A stretch of 64,000 nt of DNA from Siphonodentalium dalli. Taxonomy: Eukaryota > Mollusca > Scaphopoda > Gadilida > Siphonodentaliidae. The position numbers and the translations under genes are program-made. The stretch lies in NCBI GenBank assembly GCA_032622095.1, contig CP136063.1:37732106-37796105 (forward strand). The letters are read 5' to 3'. The notes below the pieces were generated by a model. It had not been told where the DNA came from and searched no databases. It saw only the letters and a program-made list of their open reading frames with translations. Shown in pieces: positions 1 to 10,957 of this stretch; position 1 is the stretch's first letter, and the number at the start of each line of letters is the position of its first letter.

Positions 1-894
1 ATGTTCTTGCTTCAGCCCATATCGGGGTTATAACATCCGTTCCAACCTCGGTACATGGATATATTTTGTTATCACGCATGTATATGCAAGTCATATAAAA
101 TAAATCGTTCACAGTGAAATAACCGTCAATTAAGTTCGATGTTGAGCGTCCTTTGTTAAAATAATGGATGGTTGTGGTTGTAACATAATGAACGATCCAT
201 TATCCTACATGTATTAACAGGACGCGGCGAATACAGGAGTTCCGTCGTGTTCATGTTCTATATATAAACCCATATATGTATTGTGAGTTGTATTGTATTT
301 GTATGTGTTACTTACTCTCCGGTAATGGAGACAATAAATGAATATATATATCATCTGTTATTATTGGAGAGCACGCACTTGTTTGTGAAACGATTGGCTT
401 TCCGTAGTTAGTTAAGTGCCAGAAGCCACCTCGAGAGTTTGAACATACAATGTGACTTAAATGATAACTTTATTGATGTGATTTGCGTATGATATCTTGC
501 AGTAAATAGGTTAATACATCGTTGACTGATATTTCGTAGAATTCATGTACTTATGTGTGAGAAAAATTTAGTGACAGATTACCGATCAATGAGACACATC
601 TACCCATACCAAATCCCTACCGCTGTATGTCCTGCATTGGAAGTACGCAAGGGACCGTGACGAAGTTCACCGATTCACCCTTACCCGTTCGCGTCTGACG
701 GGTATCGCAAACTCGCTAGTGTTTTATTTCTCACGAAACACATGCATCGTTATTGTCAACTCAAGTATCTCATTGAAAATTATCCAATAATGTTAATTAT
801 CACTTAACGAGTCGTGTACCAGGGCGATTACGGATCCGGATCACAACGGCGCAAGGCTCTTACAGCTCTAGGTATACTACTCATATAATCCGAT
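1..894. other. Unassigned AT-rich flank with one promoter/polyA-like stretch
   Basis: I see no supported gene here. A TATA-like tatataaa lies near 262-270 and an AATAAA signal near 333-338, about 70 bases apart. That spacing would suit a solo LTR or a short transcript, but no terminal repeats or partner LTR are visible. The short open frames near 828-1137 fall on the edge of the minisatellite that follows and look like chance. Confidence 0.3.
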
Positions 895-1210
895 CCATAT
901 GCATTGCCACACAGTAAAACCTTTCCAAAGTGGACCCAATATAAACGGAAATGCTCTAAAATCCGGACCCTCCTTAAACAGATGTCCTCCACATACAATA
1001 ATACCGCTCTCAAACTGGACACTATAAACCAAATATTTATCCATAAAGGCTATCCAAACGGACCTAATAATTTTAAACCTTTCCAAACCGGAACCTCTAT
1101 AAACAAAATCCCTCTACATACAGTAAAACGTCTCTAAATCGGAGCATCTATAAACCGAATCCCTCTTCAAACAAAAAAACCCTCTCTAAACCGGACCCAC
1201 CCCAACAGAA
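895..1210. repeat. 51-bp minisatellite, proximal block
   Basis: About six degenerate units with a core close to CTCTATAAACCGAATCC followed by CATACAGTAAAACC and TCTCCAAACCGGA. The block ends at about 1210, where unrelated sequence interrupts it, and the same repeat resumes at about 1628. Confidence 0.85.
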
Positions 1211-1627
1211 TCCGCCGGCATATTATATGCACAATCGAGTGGCAATAACAATAAAATTTCGCCCGAGAACCACAATGGCGAAGTTCGAATGGCATTCGCC
1301 AACAACTTTAACCGGGCGCCGCCATTGCTTACGAAAATTACGACATAATATCAACGTCCTCTGGTTGCTATGCACCTACATCAACTGAATAACAATTAAT
1401 TTAATTTTGAATACAGTTGATAATATTTTTCAAATTTAAAAGTGTTGATATTGGGGGATTGATCAAAGGAAAAATAAACTGTTTTGTTACTTCGTTAATT
1501 CGTTCTACGTGCTGGTTATTCCCCATAGGTCCGAATTGCCCATATATAAAAGCTAAAAATCATGTTGATGGACTACAGCAATGAATGATTTAACAACTAT
1601 ACGTGCGTAGCTCCTGGACCGTAGGAC
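1211..1627. other. Non-repeat interruption of the minisatellite
   Basis: About 415 bases with none of the 51-bp units. The stretch at 1250-1345 contains two GC-rich CCGCCATTG/CAATGGCG-like pieces in opposite orientation. I see no gene and no clear target duplication. It is probably an old insertion, or diverged repeat. Confidence 0.4.
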
Positions 1628-3905
1628 CTGTGGTTTGTGATGAACATAATCCCTCTCCATACAATAAAACCTCTCCAAAGTGGACACTCTATACATATCC
1701 TCCCTACCGACACAGTAAAACATATCCAAAGCCCAAAAAAAAAACCCCGTATAACCACTTACCATACAATAAAACCGCTCTCAAATCGGACATTCTATAA
1801 ACCAAATATCTATCCATACAGGCTATCCAACCGGACCTTATATAAGCCGAATCCCCCTAATAAATTTAAACCTTTCCAAATAAGAACCTCTATAAACGAA
1901 ATCCCGCTACATACAGTAACACATCTCTAAACCGAACCATATATAAACCGAATGCCTCTCCATACAGAAAAGCCTATTTAAACTAGACCTCTCCATAAAC
2001 CAAAATCCTCTCCATGCAGTACAAACCGGAACAACCACAAACTAAATACATTTCCATACAACAAAACCTACCCAAAATGCACTTTCTATAAACATAATAC
2101 GTCTCCGTACAGTAAAACCTCCCCAAACCGGACATTATTTAAACAGAATCCCCCATCCACATAGTGAAACGTCTCCAAATCAGCACTTCCATAACGGAAT
2201 CCATCCCCATGAAATAAATTATCTCCAGACCGGACACTCTATAAACCGATTACCCTACAGACAGCAAACTCTCTCTAAACAGGACCATATATAAACAAAA
2301 GCACTCTTCATACAGTAAAGCCTCTCATACTGAAACCTCTATAATCATAACCCATTATAAACAAAATCCCTCTTCATATATTCAATCCTCTTCAAAACCT
2401 CTTCATGCATTAAAACATCTTTAACTCGGACTATCTATAAACAGAATACCTCTCCATACAGTAAATTGTATCTAAACCGGCCCCTCTATAAACTAAATTC
2501 CTCTCCAAACCGGAGACTCTATTAACCGAATCCATACAGTAAAATTTCTCCAAACCGGACCCTCTTTGCCAAAATCCCACTCCGTATAGTCAATCCTCTC
2601 CAAACAGAACCCTCTATAAACCGAATCCCTCTTCAAACAAAAAAACGTCTCTTAATCAGCCCCTCCATTCAAAAAACTACCCAAAGTGGACAGGAAGTCT
2701 TTCTAAACTGGACCCTCTATAATCCGAATGCCTCTCCATAAAGTAACACCTTTATAAACCGGAAGATCCACAAACCAAATCCACCTCCATACAACACAGC
2801 CTAGCCAAAGTGGAACTTCTATAAACATAATACATCTGCATACGGTAAAACCTCTCGAAACCAGGTCCCATATAAACATAACCCACCTTCCAACTGTAAA
2901 ACCTCCCCAAACAGGACCTTCTTTATACAGAATCCCATCCATATAGTAAAACTTCTCCAAACTGGACCATCCATAACATAATACAATACCAATGAAGTAA
3001 AATATATAAAGGATGGCCTCTCCAAACAGTAAAACCTTTCCAAATCAGACCCTCTATAAAGAGAGTTCCCATGCACATAGAAAACATCTCCAAACCGGAT
3101 CCTCTATAAACATAATCCCTTTCCATGCAGGAAAACCTCTCCAAACCGCTTACCTCTATAAACCGTATCCATTACCATACAATAAAATATCTCCAACCAT
3201 ATATAGACCTAATCCCCCACCAGTGTAAAACCTCTCCAGGGAGGATCCTCCATAAACGTAACCCCTTTTCGTACAGGAAAATATCTCCAAAGCGACCCCT
3301 CGATAAGCATAATCCCTATCCATACTGAAAATCTTCTCGAAGCCGGAAAATCTATAAATAGTATCACTATCCATAAAGTAAAATCATTCAAAACGTTTCA
3401 TGCAGTAAAACCTCTCCAAAAAAGACACTATTACAACGAATCCTTCTCCAGACAATATAACCTCTCTAAATTGGATCGTCAAAAACCAAATCCATCTCCA
3501 TACAGTACAATTTATCCCAACCGGACAATCTTGGGCCCTCACTAAACCGAATACCTCGCTACACAGTAAAGCATCTCCAAGCAGGACTATCCAGAAACAT
3601 AATTCTTCTCCATATGGTAAATCATCTCTACGCCAGACACTCATTGAACTGAATCTCTCTACAAACAGCAAAACCTCTCCAAACCGGACCCTCTATAAAC
3701 ATAACCCTCCTCCTTGCAGCTAAACCTATCCAAATCAGATACTGTATATACATAATACATATCCAGACAGTAAAACCTCTCCAAACGGTACAATCTATAA
3801 ACATAATAACACTCCATGAAGTCAAATCTATCCAAACTTTACCCTGTATAAACAGAATCCCCCTCCACAAAGTAAAACCTCTCTGAGCTGGACCCTCATT
3901 AACAA
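1628..3905. repeat. 51-bp minisatellite, main block of about 45 units
   Basis: I counted successive units around 3690-3845 and each is 51 bases long. Every unit carries ctctataaac, a variable A/T-rich part, ctccatacagtaaaacc and tctccaaaccgg. Units differ from one another at many positions, so the array is old. Because 51 is a multiple of three, any frame free of stops in one unit tends to stay open. This explains the many 60-135 aa open frames here, which show a 17-residue periodicity (for example VWRGFTVWRGI on the minus strand). No start context or recognisable domain supports a real protein. The array ends just before the transposon at 4015. Confidence 0.9.
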
Positions 3906-4009
3906 AATCCATCGTCGACAAATAATGTGCATCGGTGGACCACCGGGAGGCGGAAGTCCGTTTGAACCACGTTGATCTGATTACAGGGCAGGAATTATAT
4001 AATATATCC

Positions 4010-4014
4010 AAACT
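4010..4014. repeat. Target-site duplication AAACT, left
   Basis: AAACT directly abuts the CACAGTG terminus at 4015. The same five bases follow the CACTGTG terminus at 7839. Confidence 0.7.
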
Positions 4015-4473
4015 CACAGTGTATAAACCGTACAAACATTAAATCGGAAGTTGTTTTCGAAAAGACGAAAAATGCTATTTTTAGAACGTAAATGTGACAG
4101 AAATATCACAACAACACCACAAAATCCAGGTTTCAGACGGACACACGGTTGCAACACATCTATAAACGTAATTATATATTGTACATACACATTTGCCGAT
4201 CGTAAGCGGGCTACATTTGAGCGAAAAACTCTGTTTAATAGATAAAAACGGCCTTTGATCACTTCAGAAAAAAAAATTCTCCCAAACATTCTCTCTTCAA
4301 ATGTCATTTTAACACATATCCATCATATGTCGGAAATCCCACTATATTGCAACGGAAAGACCGTTATGTGTGTAACATATATGGACACGCTCTTGGCTCG
4401 AGTGAATTCAAAATTTGAACGTAGAGAGTTTATATTTGGACACCTCACTCTCAGTCTATGTACGCCTAGTTGT
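4015..4473 (+). repeat. Left terminal inverted repeat of the CACAGTG element
   Basis: About 459 bases are matched in reverse complement by 7380-7839, with scattered substitutions and small indels. After the heptamer comes TATAAACCGTACAAACATT, which includes an A-rich ACAAACATT ten bases in. This only loosely recalls a recombination-signal nonamer, and the spacing is not 12 or 23. An open frame runs through this arm on the minus strand (4307 to 4014). Confidence 0.9.
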
Positions 4474-4840
4474 TTAAGTTGATGATCACTAGTTGCCAAA
4501 AATATGTACGCCAAGTTGTGATGATGGGAAGACGAACCCATGAATTAGGTTTCCATATATATTAGAGATACTCGGCCTACCGATTGTCACTATTAACCTT
4601 CAATCACAAGAGGAAGGCACTGTTCCGCTCCACATCCGTTTTCCGATTCTGGGATAGGGACCCATGCACCAATCCAAACTGCTTCAAATGACTATTTTAC
4701 TCAGTTTTCCTGATCTATCTTTTCCTATCAATGTTCCTTATCATGAATATAGAAGCATGCATACTTGTATATACCACAGCACTGTAAAGTTTCAAAACAA
4801 TTCTCCAATAAATGTGGGCTGTAGGGCATGCTGATGGATT
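4474..4840. other. Transposon interior, no gene seen
   Basis: This follows the left TIR and contains a partial echo of its inner end (tacgccaagttgtgatgatg near 4507). No coding sequence is supported. Confidence 0.4.
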
Positions 4841-4844
4841 GACA

Positions 4845-5125
4845 TTTAAAATCCAAGATGGCTGCAGGTGCCCATGTTTGTTTTAAACAAATTTTGGGGA
4901 ACAACGGAGGCTCCCATTTAGAGGTCACGTCGAAGATCCATATGGAGTTCGGTGACGATTGGATGAGAAATGTGACCTGTAAAGTGTGTTAAAGGATTTG
5001 GTCATACAAAGAGTAAAATCCAAGATGGCCAAAATGGCAGCCATTTATTTGACAAAATTTGGAAAAAATCGAAGGCACCCATCGAGAGGTCACGACGAAG
5101 ATCCATTTAAAGATTGGTCATGATC
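4845..5125. repeat. Imperfect direct repeats with AAGATGGC cores
   Basis: At least two related units of roughly 160 bases share, in order, AAAATCCAAGATGGC, a CATTTA/CCCAT-type stretch and GAGGTCACG.CGAAGATCCAT. A third, more diverged unit lies at 6120-6300, beyond the GC-rich fragment. That fragment therefore appears to have been inserted into, or captured between, repeat units. Confidence 0.6.
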
Positions 5126-5215
5126 GGTCAATCGGTCAATCGACGGGACGGTCGCATTGTGCTTGACGCACGAGCCGTTGATTGACCGTGAGTTATTTGT
5201 CGGGCTTGGCTGGAC

Positions 5216-6019
5216 ATGTATACTTTAATCCCCAGCCAAGTCTGCAGCATGCTGAGCGCTTTCCAGTCTGCCCATTGTGTCAGCTGGCATGTCCATGCTA
5301 ACGCGGGCAGACTGGATGTGGTTTTGGAGTATCGGGTCGCCCCAGCAGAACGTTCTGCCGCCCGCGGCTCGATAGGACCTACCAGAATCCACCGGTCCGG
5401 GGCTGGCCAGACCACCACAGACGGGGAAAAGAAAAAGAAAAAGAACCGAAAGAAGAACCCGTCTCGCCACCGAAGGGAAGGTCAGGTGGAGACAGGGGAG
5501 AACTGAGAGACGCCCAGTCCCCCCCCCCACCTGGCCTCGCAGCAGCAGCAGCCCTCTGTCGGTGCACCAGATGCCATCGGAAGCGGAAACGACAGGGACG
5601 TCGACGTCACCCCGGCCGTCCCTGTCGCCGACTTTGTGGTGAGGGCGGAGGATTTTCCACCACTTACTCCGTCTCCAAACCCGGATGCAGCGGAGGACTT
5701 CAATCCACAGACACCGAGACCTCCGGTGTCCCCCGACTGCATTGCGGAAGAGGAGCAGGAATCAACACCCCCTGCTCCTGTTGAGGATGGGGAAGCAGCG
5801 CAGAGAGCCATGCTAGACGAAATACAATCTCAGCTGGACATGGCTAAAGAAAAGGTCGCCAAAGCGTTTGCGGCCAGCGCCAGACAAGATCTGGAGCTGG
5901 AGAAACTACGTTCTTCATCATCTCCACCATCCTCGACTGAGAAACAACCAAAGAAAAAAAGAAAAAAGAGAAAATTAACATCTATTTTGGAAGAAAAAAA
6001 TGCTCTTTTTTTTTGTTGA
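5216..6019 (+). pseudogene. GC-rich coding-like fragment, unknown family
   Basis: An island clearly richer in G and C than its surroundings, with codon-like composition. The cleanest frame (about 5540-6019) reads through a Q4 run, a proline/acid-rich segment containing AEDFPPLTPSPNPDAAEDF, a predicted coiled-coil stretch (MLDEIQSQLDMAKEKVAKAF) and a lysine/arginine tail (KKKRKKRKL). The upstream frame (5216-5506) is in a different register and is separated from it by a C-run near 5520-5530, suggesting a frameshift. The architecture of acidic/proline region, coil and basic tail resembles non-LTR ORF1 or gag-like proteins, but I recognise no family. It may be a captured gene fragment carried by the transposon. 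Confidence 0.45.
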
Positions 6020-6119
6020 TCTTATAATAAAGGCATAAAAATGAGGGGTTAGGGAAAGGGTCATTCGACCCTTTCGAGAATCCCGGGGCTAGCCCCCCCC
6101 CAATCACATTCCCGCGGTG

Positions 6120-6300
6120 AGGGATAATCTCTGCATGGTGTGTTAAATGATTTAGTGATGCAAAGAGTAAACTGCAAGATGGCTGCCAGTGGTCATATTT
6201 TTCATTAAAAATCATTAAAATTTGACAGCTCCCATCTATAGGTGATCCTCGACCCATATACCGAATGTCGTTGAAATCGGTCAAAGTTTGTTTTAACACA
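6120..6300. repeat. Third diverged AAGATGGC repeat unit
   Basis: Shares TGTGTTAAATGATTTAGT, CAAAGAGTAAA, AAGATGGCTGCC and a GACCCATATACC.AATGTCGTTG-like end with the units at 4845-5125. Confidence 0.55.
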
Positions 6301-6338
6301 TTTGTTTTATTTTATTACAGATGTTTTTATTTGAAGAG

Positions 6339-6734
6339 TTAAAGGTACTCAATCCGAAATGTCTATTTCCTTGGAATCGGCGGTAAATTATATTTGATCC
6401 GAGTCGAGGAACCGACCCATCAAAGCTCAGAGTGATCAGATCTCGATGTTTGAATTCTATTATTTTTATTTTAAGTGGCCCAGTAAATAGTCGACGAGAA
6501 GACTTCTCTGAACAAATCGCGGATGAAGATGGATAACTCTAAAATCAAGTGACTTTTTTGTGTAAGATATTTGACAATAACATGTTTTGGGCAATTGTAT
6601 ACTATAGTTGACTGTGATTAACAATATTTTTGGGCAATTACTCGATTCTTATAACTGAAGCGGCAATTTAAAAACAATTGTTGTTATTGGAATCTGATGA
6701 TATGGGGTCCATCGAATCGGATTGAGTACCTTTA
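6339..6734 (-). mobile_element. 400-bp MITE, copy 1, nested in the transposon
   Basis: 396 bases with terminal inverted repeats. The left end is TTAAAGGTACTCAATCCGA and the right end is its near-perfect reverse complement. Read in reverse complement, the interior matches the copies at 35375-35775 and at 36860-37173 plus 61372-61479. Shared landmarks include ATCAGATTCCAA, AACTATAGTATA and CTCTGAGCTTTGAT. It has no coding capacity. GAAGAGTT occurs at both flanks, directly at the left and four bases away at the right, and might be a damaged target duplication. Confidence 0.75.
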
Positions 6735-7379
6735 CGTGAAGAGTTTACATTTATTTGAAGAATATTTTATTGTGTTATGTTTTCATTCACATCAGGTTGA
6801 TTAAATGATTTTTAATAGAACTATTTAAATATGAGCCTTTCCATGCCAATGTGCAATTATAGATCATTGGTGAAAACATTTAGCAAGCTGACATTTTTAT
6901 TACCCCTTGGTGTCATTCCTCATTATTAACTGCTGGTGAACTCAACACCCCTACCAAGAGTTAAGTGCATACATATTACATAATAGAAGCATTCTTAAAA
7001 CCTTTTGTCCCATTATTTTGAAGAAAAATGACTCTAGAAAAAAAATTACAGGGCCAGGAAAAATGTGTAAGCATGGCTGCAGAACCAACTACCGCCCCGC
7101 CTAGTGTTCGGAAAACAATTGCAGACCCACCCCTGACGTATACACAATTCCATAACAGAATACAACATATTTCCTCAACCCCCAAATACAGTTTTGTTAC
7201 ATGCTGAGTCGAATAAAAGTAGCTAAGTGTTAATCGAAATACCTTGTTTGATTCAGGCAGAGTCTATAAGTTCAATGACGTGACAGTTCGAAGACATAGT
7301 TATGTGTAAGTGAGTCGAAAGGAACATATCATTACTGTACGATTCCTGTACAACATCGCAACTGGTATTGTTGTCGTAC
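6735..7379. other. Transposon interior, no gene seen
   Basis: AT-rich sequence between the MITE and the right TIR. No supported coding sequence or repeat. Confidence 0.4.
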
Positions 7380-7839
7380 ACAACTAGGCGTACATAGACT
7401 GACGAGTGGGGTGTCCAAATAAATACTCTCTACTTTCAAATTGTGAATACACTCGAGCCAAGGGCATGTCCATATATGTTACACACATAACGGCCTTTCC
7501 GTTGCAATATAGTGGGATTTCCGACAGAAGCTGGATATGTGATAAAATGACATTTGAAGAGAGAATTTTTGCGAGAAAATTATTTTCTGAAGTGATCAAA
7601 GGCCGTTTTTATTTATTACACAGAGTCTTTCGCTCAAATGGAGCCCGCTTACGATCGGCAAATGTGTATGTACAGTATATAATTACGTTTATAGATGTGG
7701 TGCAACCCTGTGTCCGCCTGAAACCTGGATTTTGTGGTGTTGTTGTGATATTTCTGTCACATTTACGTTCTAAAAATAGCATTTTTCGTCTTTTCGAAAA
7801 CAACTTCCGATTTAATGTTTGTACGGTTTATACACTGTG
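7380..7839 (-). repeat. Right terminal inverted repeat of the CACAGTG element
   Basis: Inverted partner of 4015-4473. A 144-codon open frame (7406-7840, plus) runs through this arm to the element's last base. Its TGA stop is completed by the first A of the flanking AAACT. The matching minus-strand frame of the left arm is open for 97 codons and ends the same way. No known domain is visible. It is not reported as a gene. Confidence 0.9.
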
Positions 7840-7844
7840 AAACT
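7840..7844. repeat. Target-site duplication AAACT, right
   Basis: Perfect match to 4010-4014, directly after the CACTGTG end. Confidence 0.7.
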
Positions 7845-7929
7845 ATATCCCAACTGAAATAATTTTCATTGTTACCCTCCTCCCACCCTTATGATTGGCC
7901 AATGACCTTTCACGTGCTGGTCGACAAAT

Positions 7930-8852
7930 CACACTGTCGCCCGCTGAGCCGGGATACATTGGTTTTGTCGCCCGCCTGAATCAATGTTATATTGCAAGAA
8001 TATTTCCAAACACACACTGCAGAAACTCAACTATTTCACATAACTACGATGTACTAAATTCATATATCTTATATACCCCAGGGATTCGCAAAACACACCA
8101 GTTGTGGTGTTTGCTAATTTGCATATATTTAGTGAACAATAATATTCGAACATTTAAGTTGATATTTCTATCGGACAAGCGTAAGAAAGATCTCGATGAT
8201 TCAATATGTTCATGTCAACATTATGGTGCAAGATTGATAGGGTGGACACCTTGAGTTTGGTTGGTTATACATGTTTGCTGGTGGACAACGTAATACATAC
8301 GTTTGTCGCGAATGCATAGTACTATTCGCTTATCCATGATATCAGACCACTCCGTGATGTCTGCAATGTGATCATAGACGTATTTTGTGCGAGGATCGCC
8401 ATGTACTTGGGAGCGCTGACACATATGAATGTGCACTATGAAATCGACAACTTCTCATTAGCTTTCAGAGAAGACCGTTATGAAACGAAAATCGCGAGTG
8501 AATTCCGCACACAAGACGACATTGAATATGTCACATTGCAGAAGGCGATAACATACCTTAATATGGCTTATTGGTTTACATTGCATGGACCGATATTGAC
8601 GATTTTACCACAAAAATGATCGTAAATAAACGCTGATTATCAAACGCTCAACATCGTGTGTGTGGATGGCAAGGTTTAATTCTGTGGTATAATCGGATAA
8701 CAAAACTGTTGTTGCCATTTTTCTCCGGAGACATCGAAATTTGTCACCCGCTCGAGAACGGAATGTCTCCCTCGGAGCTACGCTCATCGGGAGAAACTCC
8801 GTTCTCGAGCGGGTGACTAATCTCAATGTCTCCCCCGACAGCGGGCGACAAC
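7930..8852. mobile_element. Degenerate inverted-repeat element with TGTCGCCCGC ends
   Basis: The left end has CTGTCGCCCGCTG, and about 45 bases further in TTTGTCGCCCGCC. In reverse complement the right end shows the same order: GTTGTCGCCCGCTG, then TAGTCACCCGC. The two ends are diverged but colinear over roughly 50 bases, which suggests the termini of a small old DNA element of about 920 bp. The 119-codon open frame at 7895-8254 crosses the left end, shows no domain and is probably chance. Confidence 0.45.
8743..8817. repeat. Perfect 20-bp hairpin with 35-nt loop
   Basis: The arms at 8743-8762 and 8798-8817 are exact reverse complements (gtcacccgctcgagaacgga). The loop has a smaller CTCGGAG-type inverted pair, and a separate palindrome TCTCCGGAGA lies just upstream at 8721-8730. 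The hairpin sits inside the right end of the degenerate element. Confidence 0.8.
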
Positions 8853-8859
8853 TGTATAA

Positions 8860-9390
8860 TGTCCCTTTAACCCTTTCGTTATGTGATCTGCGCTAGTACA
8901 GCATTACATATCTTGTGTCAGTGCATTATCTGATATTATGTATTGTCTCTCATAGGGAGCCTCGCATTTATAATAAAATGCATTGGCTTACCAGGTCAAG
9001 GTAGACATATTAATTATGTTAATGCTATATCTTATATATGCGGGCTCTCTATGTGAGACTCGCATATATAAGCGCATGTTAGGCAAAGGGATATCAAGAC
9101 ATTTCATGGAAGTGCTAAATCATCTAAAATATAAATTCTAGATTATATAATGCTGAATATTCCCTCAGATTACGTGTTCGCTTAAAAACTATGAATGGGT
9201 TCGACAAACATTTAAGTCTGTGGCCATTTATGAATCAATAAGTAGGTAACATACATTATGTTTACACTTTACCTAAGTTAGATAAACACATACGTTCAGA
9301 GCGCACTGCACTACGCGCAGGTGTCATGATTATCACATATGAATTACATCAACCAGTGATCAGGTTCTACTAACCATTAGTTGCAGCCAC
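8860..9390 (+). repeat. LTR-like dispersed repeat, longest copy
   Basis: Colinear with 28543-28817 at both ends: TGTCC.TTTAA, GCGCTA.T.CAGCATTA and GTGCATTATCTGATA at the left, and ACTAACCATTAGT near the right. This copy contains extra sequence between them. It has TATATAAG near 9062 and begins TG, as LTRs do. No coding sequence lies inside. It could be the 5' LTR of the decayed Gypsy element whose gag begins near 10958, but no matching 3' partner is in place. Confidence 0.5.
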
Positions 9391-10957
9391 TTAACCATCT
9401 CACGAAGCACACACTTTAGTTTCAGTGGTATTGTGATAAAGTAATACAGAAGGGATCCACCTAAAGGAATTGGTCTTTCTTCCCCCGACTCCTACAAAAA
9501 AGAATGAATATAACAGTGTTCGACTGAATGATTGTTGATAACAAACTAATACTGAACAAACATGTAATGTTGGCTGAATGGTAAACATGGGTGCTAAATT
9601 GTGCTGAATTAACTATAATGACCAACAGTCTTATCAATTTTGTTAAATCAGATAACCTACATATAAGATATCTGCTTGGATTATGGGCGGATAGGTGAAC
9701 ATAGGATGAGACACATTTACTCATGTTCAGACATCATTCATTTCGTTCACAGGTATAATTAATTTCATTGATCTCTGATATCTTACAGCCGAGATATATG
9801 GGCTGACAGATGAACGGACATGTGAAGAGAGGATCAGACACTGTCATATTAACCAGTAAATCCATCATTGATTAGGTTTGTGGGAATATTAGTCTTGGAA
9901 ACTGATAGACGATGACTGAGATATGGCAATAACCAATGAAATGATAGCTCTCTGCGTGACACCGTGGACGGCATTTGCACCTGCACTCATTAGTCAATGA
10001 TAGCACGAGGATCGCTCATTTTGAGTGTCAACTAAGGTGTAAATGTTTCAAAATGTCATTAAATATAGATGTTTAATTATGGTCCCCAGTCAATCATTGC
10101 TGGCCATGAGAATTCCATGGGTGCGGGAAGCATACAAGGGCAGGGTGAGCACAACTTTCAGACAATGGCACATTGTTATAGAGGCGTAGCAAAAAAAGAC
10201 GAAAACGGCAACATGTTGCTATTCTCACAGAATACTAAAGCACATTAAGTGTAAACCTCTTCGCAGTTCACACAATGTGCATAATGGCCAAAGCGCATTA
10301 TCAATCAATAACACACTGTTCCATAGTTAAATTGACCATTATAAGTTACTGATTATTGTGTAACATTTGACGATATTGTAAAGATGTGTTTGGAGAATCT
10401 GACTTGGTGGATTGGACAGAATCCAATCGTTCATATATCGCTGACATATCCCTACTGACAGATCCCCTCTTGGTTCCTGCACATCCAATGTATGTCAGTG
10501 ATTATATCCGGTAATGATCAAAAAACACTAGAGTTAATAACTGTAATTGTCAGAATTCTCTTATTTACATCATACTAAAAGATAAAGTCTTATGGAAGAT
10601 TTGGAAATAGTTTACTGTTGATTGCCACATCATCGCCTAGCGTGTGTCCATTTAGTGCCAGAAGCAATACATATGCTGAAAATGATTCTTTCTAAAAAGT
10701 TAATAATTGTAGAGCATTGGGATGGTCTAAATAGCGTAAGTTAATATTGTAATTGAACATTTTAAATGTTACTTTGAATTTGATATAAGTGCGGTCACTG
10801 GTGAAATGCCAATGGGACTAGTTCCGGAAGAGGAGATGGCCCAAAGATCATAAGCAGGTAACTTGACGCAGAGCATTGAGAAGGCAGACGAGAAGACGAA
10901 TTCATCTGGAATAGCTACCTAGGTCACAATGAATCTGTACCGCCTCATGATCAAACT
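9391..10957. other. Intergenic, no gene recognised
   Basis: About 1.5 kb without a supported gene. 9660-9720 and 9775-9840 look like an imperfect duplication (GATATCT/GATATATGGGC, TGAACATAGGATGAGACAC-type segments). The segment at 9495-9560 resembles one at 30615-30690 (AACAG.GTTCGACTGA.), suggesting a further dispersed repeat. The stretch may be leader sequence of the Gypsy relic that follows. Confidence 0.35.

Larger units (their letters stand above)
4015..7839. mobile_element. DNA transposon with CACAGTG ends and 460-bp TIRs, non-autonomous
   Basis: This 3825-bp element is defined by long terminal inverted repeats (4015-4473 and 7380-7839) and the flanking duplication AAACT. Each TIR begins CACAGTG, the same as the V(D)J recombination-signal heptamer. 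Both ends are identical over at least the first 35 bases. CAC(A/T)(A/G)TG-type ends with a 5-bp target duplication are typical of the Transib/RAG-like (ProtoRAG) group. Chapaev and CACTA elements also start with CAC but make 2-4 bp duplications. I see no transposase in either strand of the interior, so this would be a non-autonomous derivative mobilised in trans. The interior holds a GC-rich coding-like fragment, short direct repeats and a nested MITE. Superfamily assignment is inferred from termini alone. Confidence 0.8.

Noticed and set aside
3628-4035. 135-codon frame and other long frames in the 51-bp minisatellite
   Set aside because: A period divisible by three keeps frames open. The residues are repeat-derived and no start context or domain supports translation.
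7406-7840. 144-codon frame as a transposon gene
   Set aside because: It lies inside a terminal inverted repeat and uses flanking host sequence for its stop. No transposase or other motif is visible.
7895-8254. 119-codon frame
   Set aside because: It crosses the end of a degenerate inverted-repeat element, has no domain and ordinary AT-rich composition.
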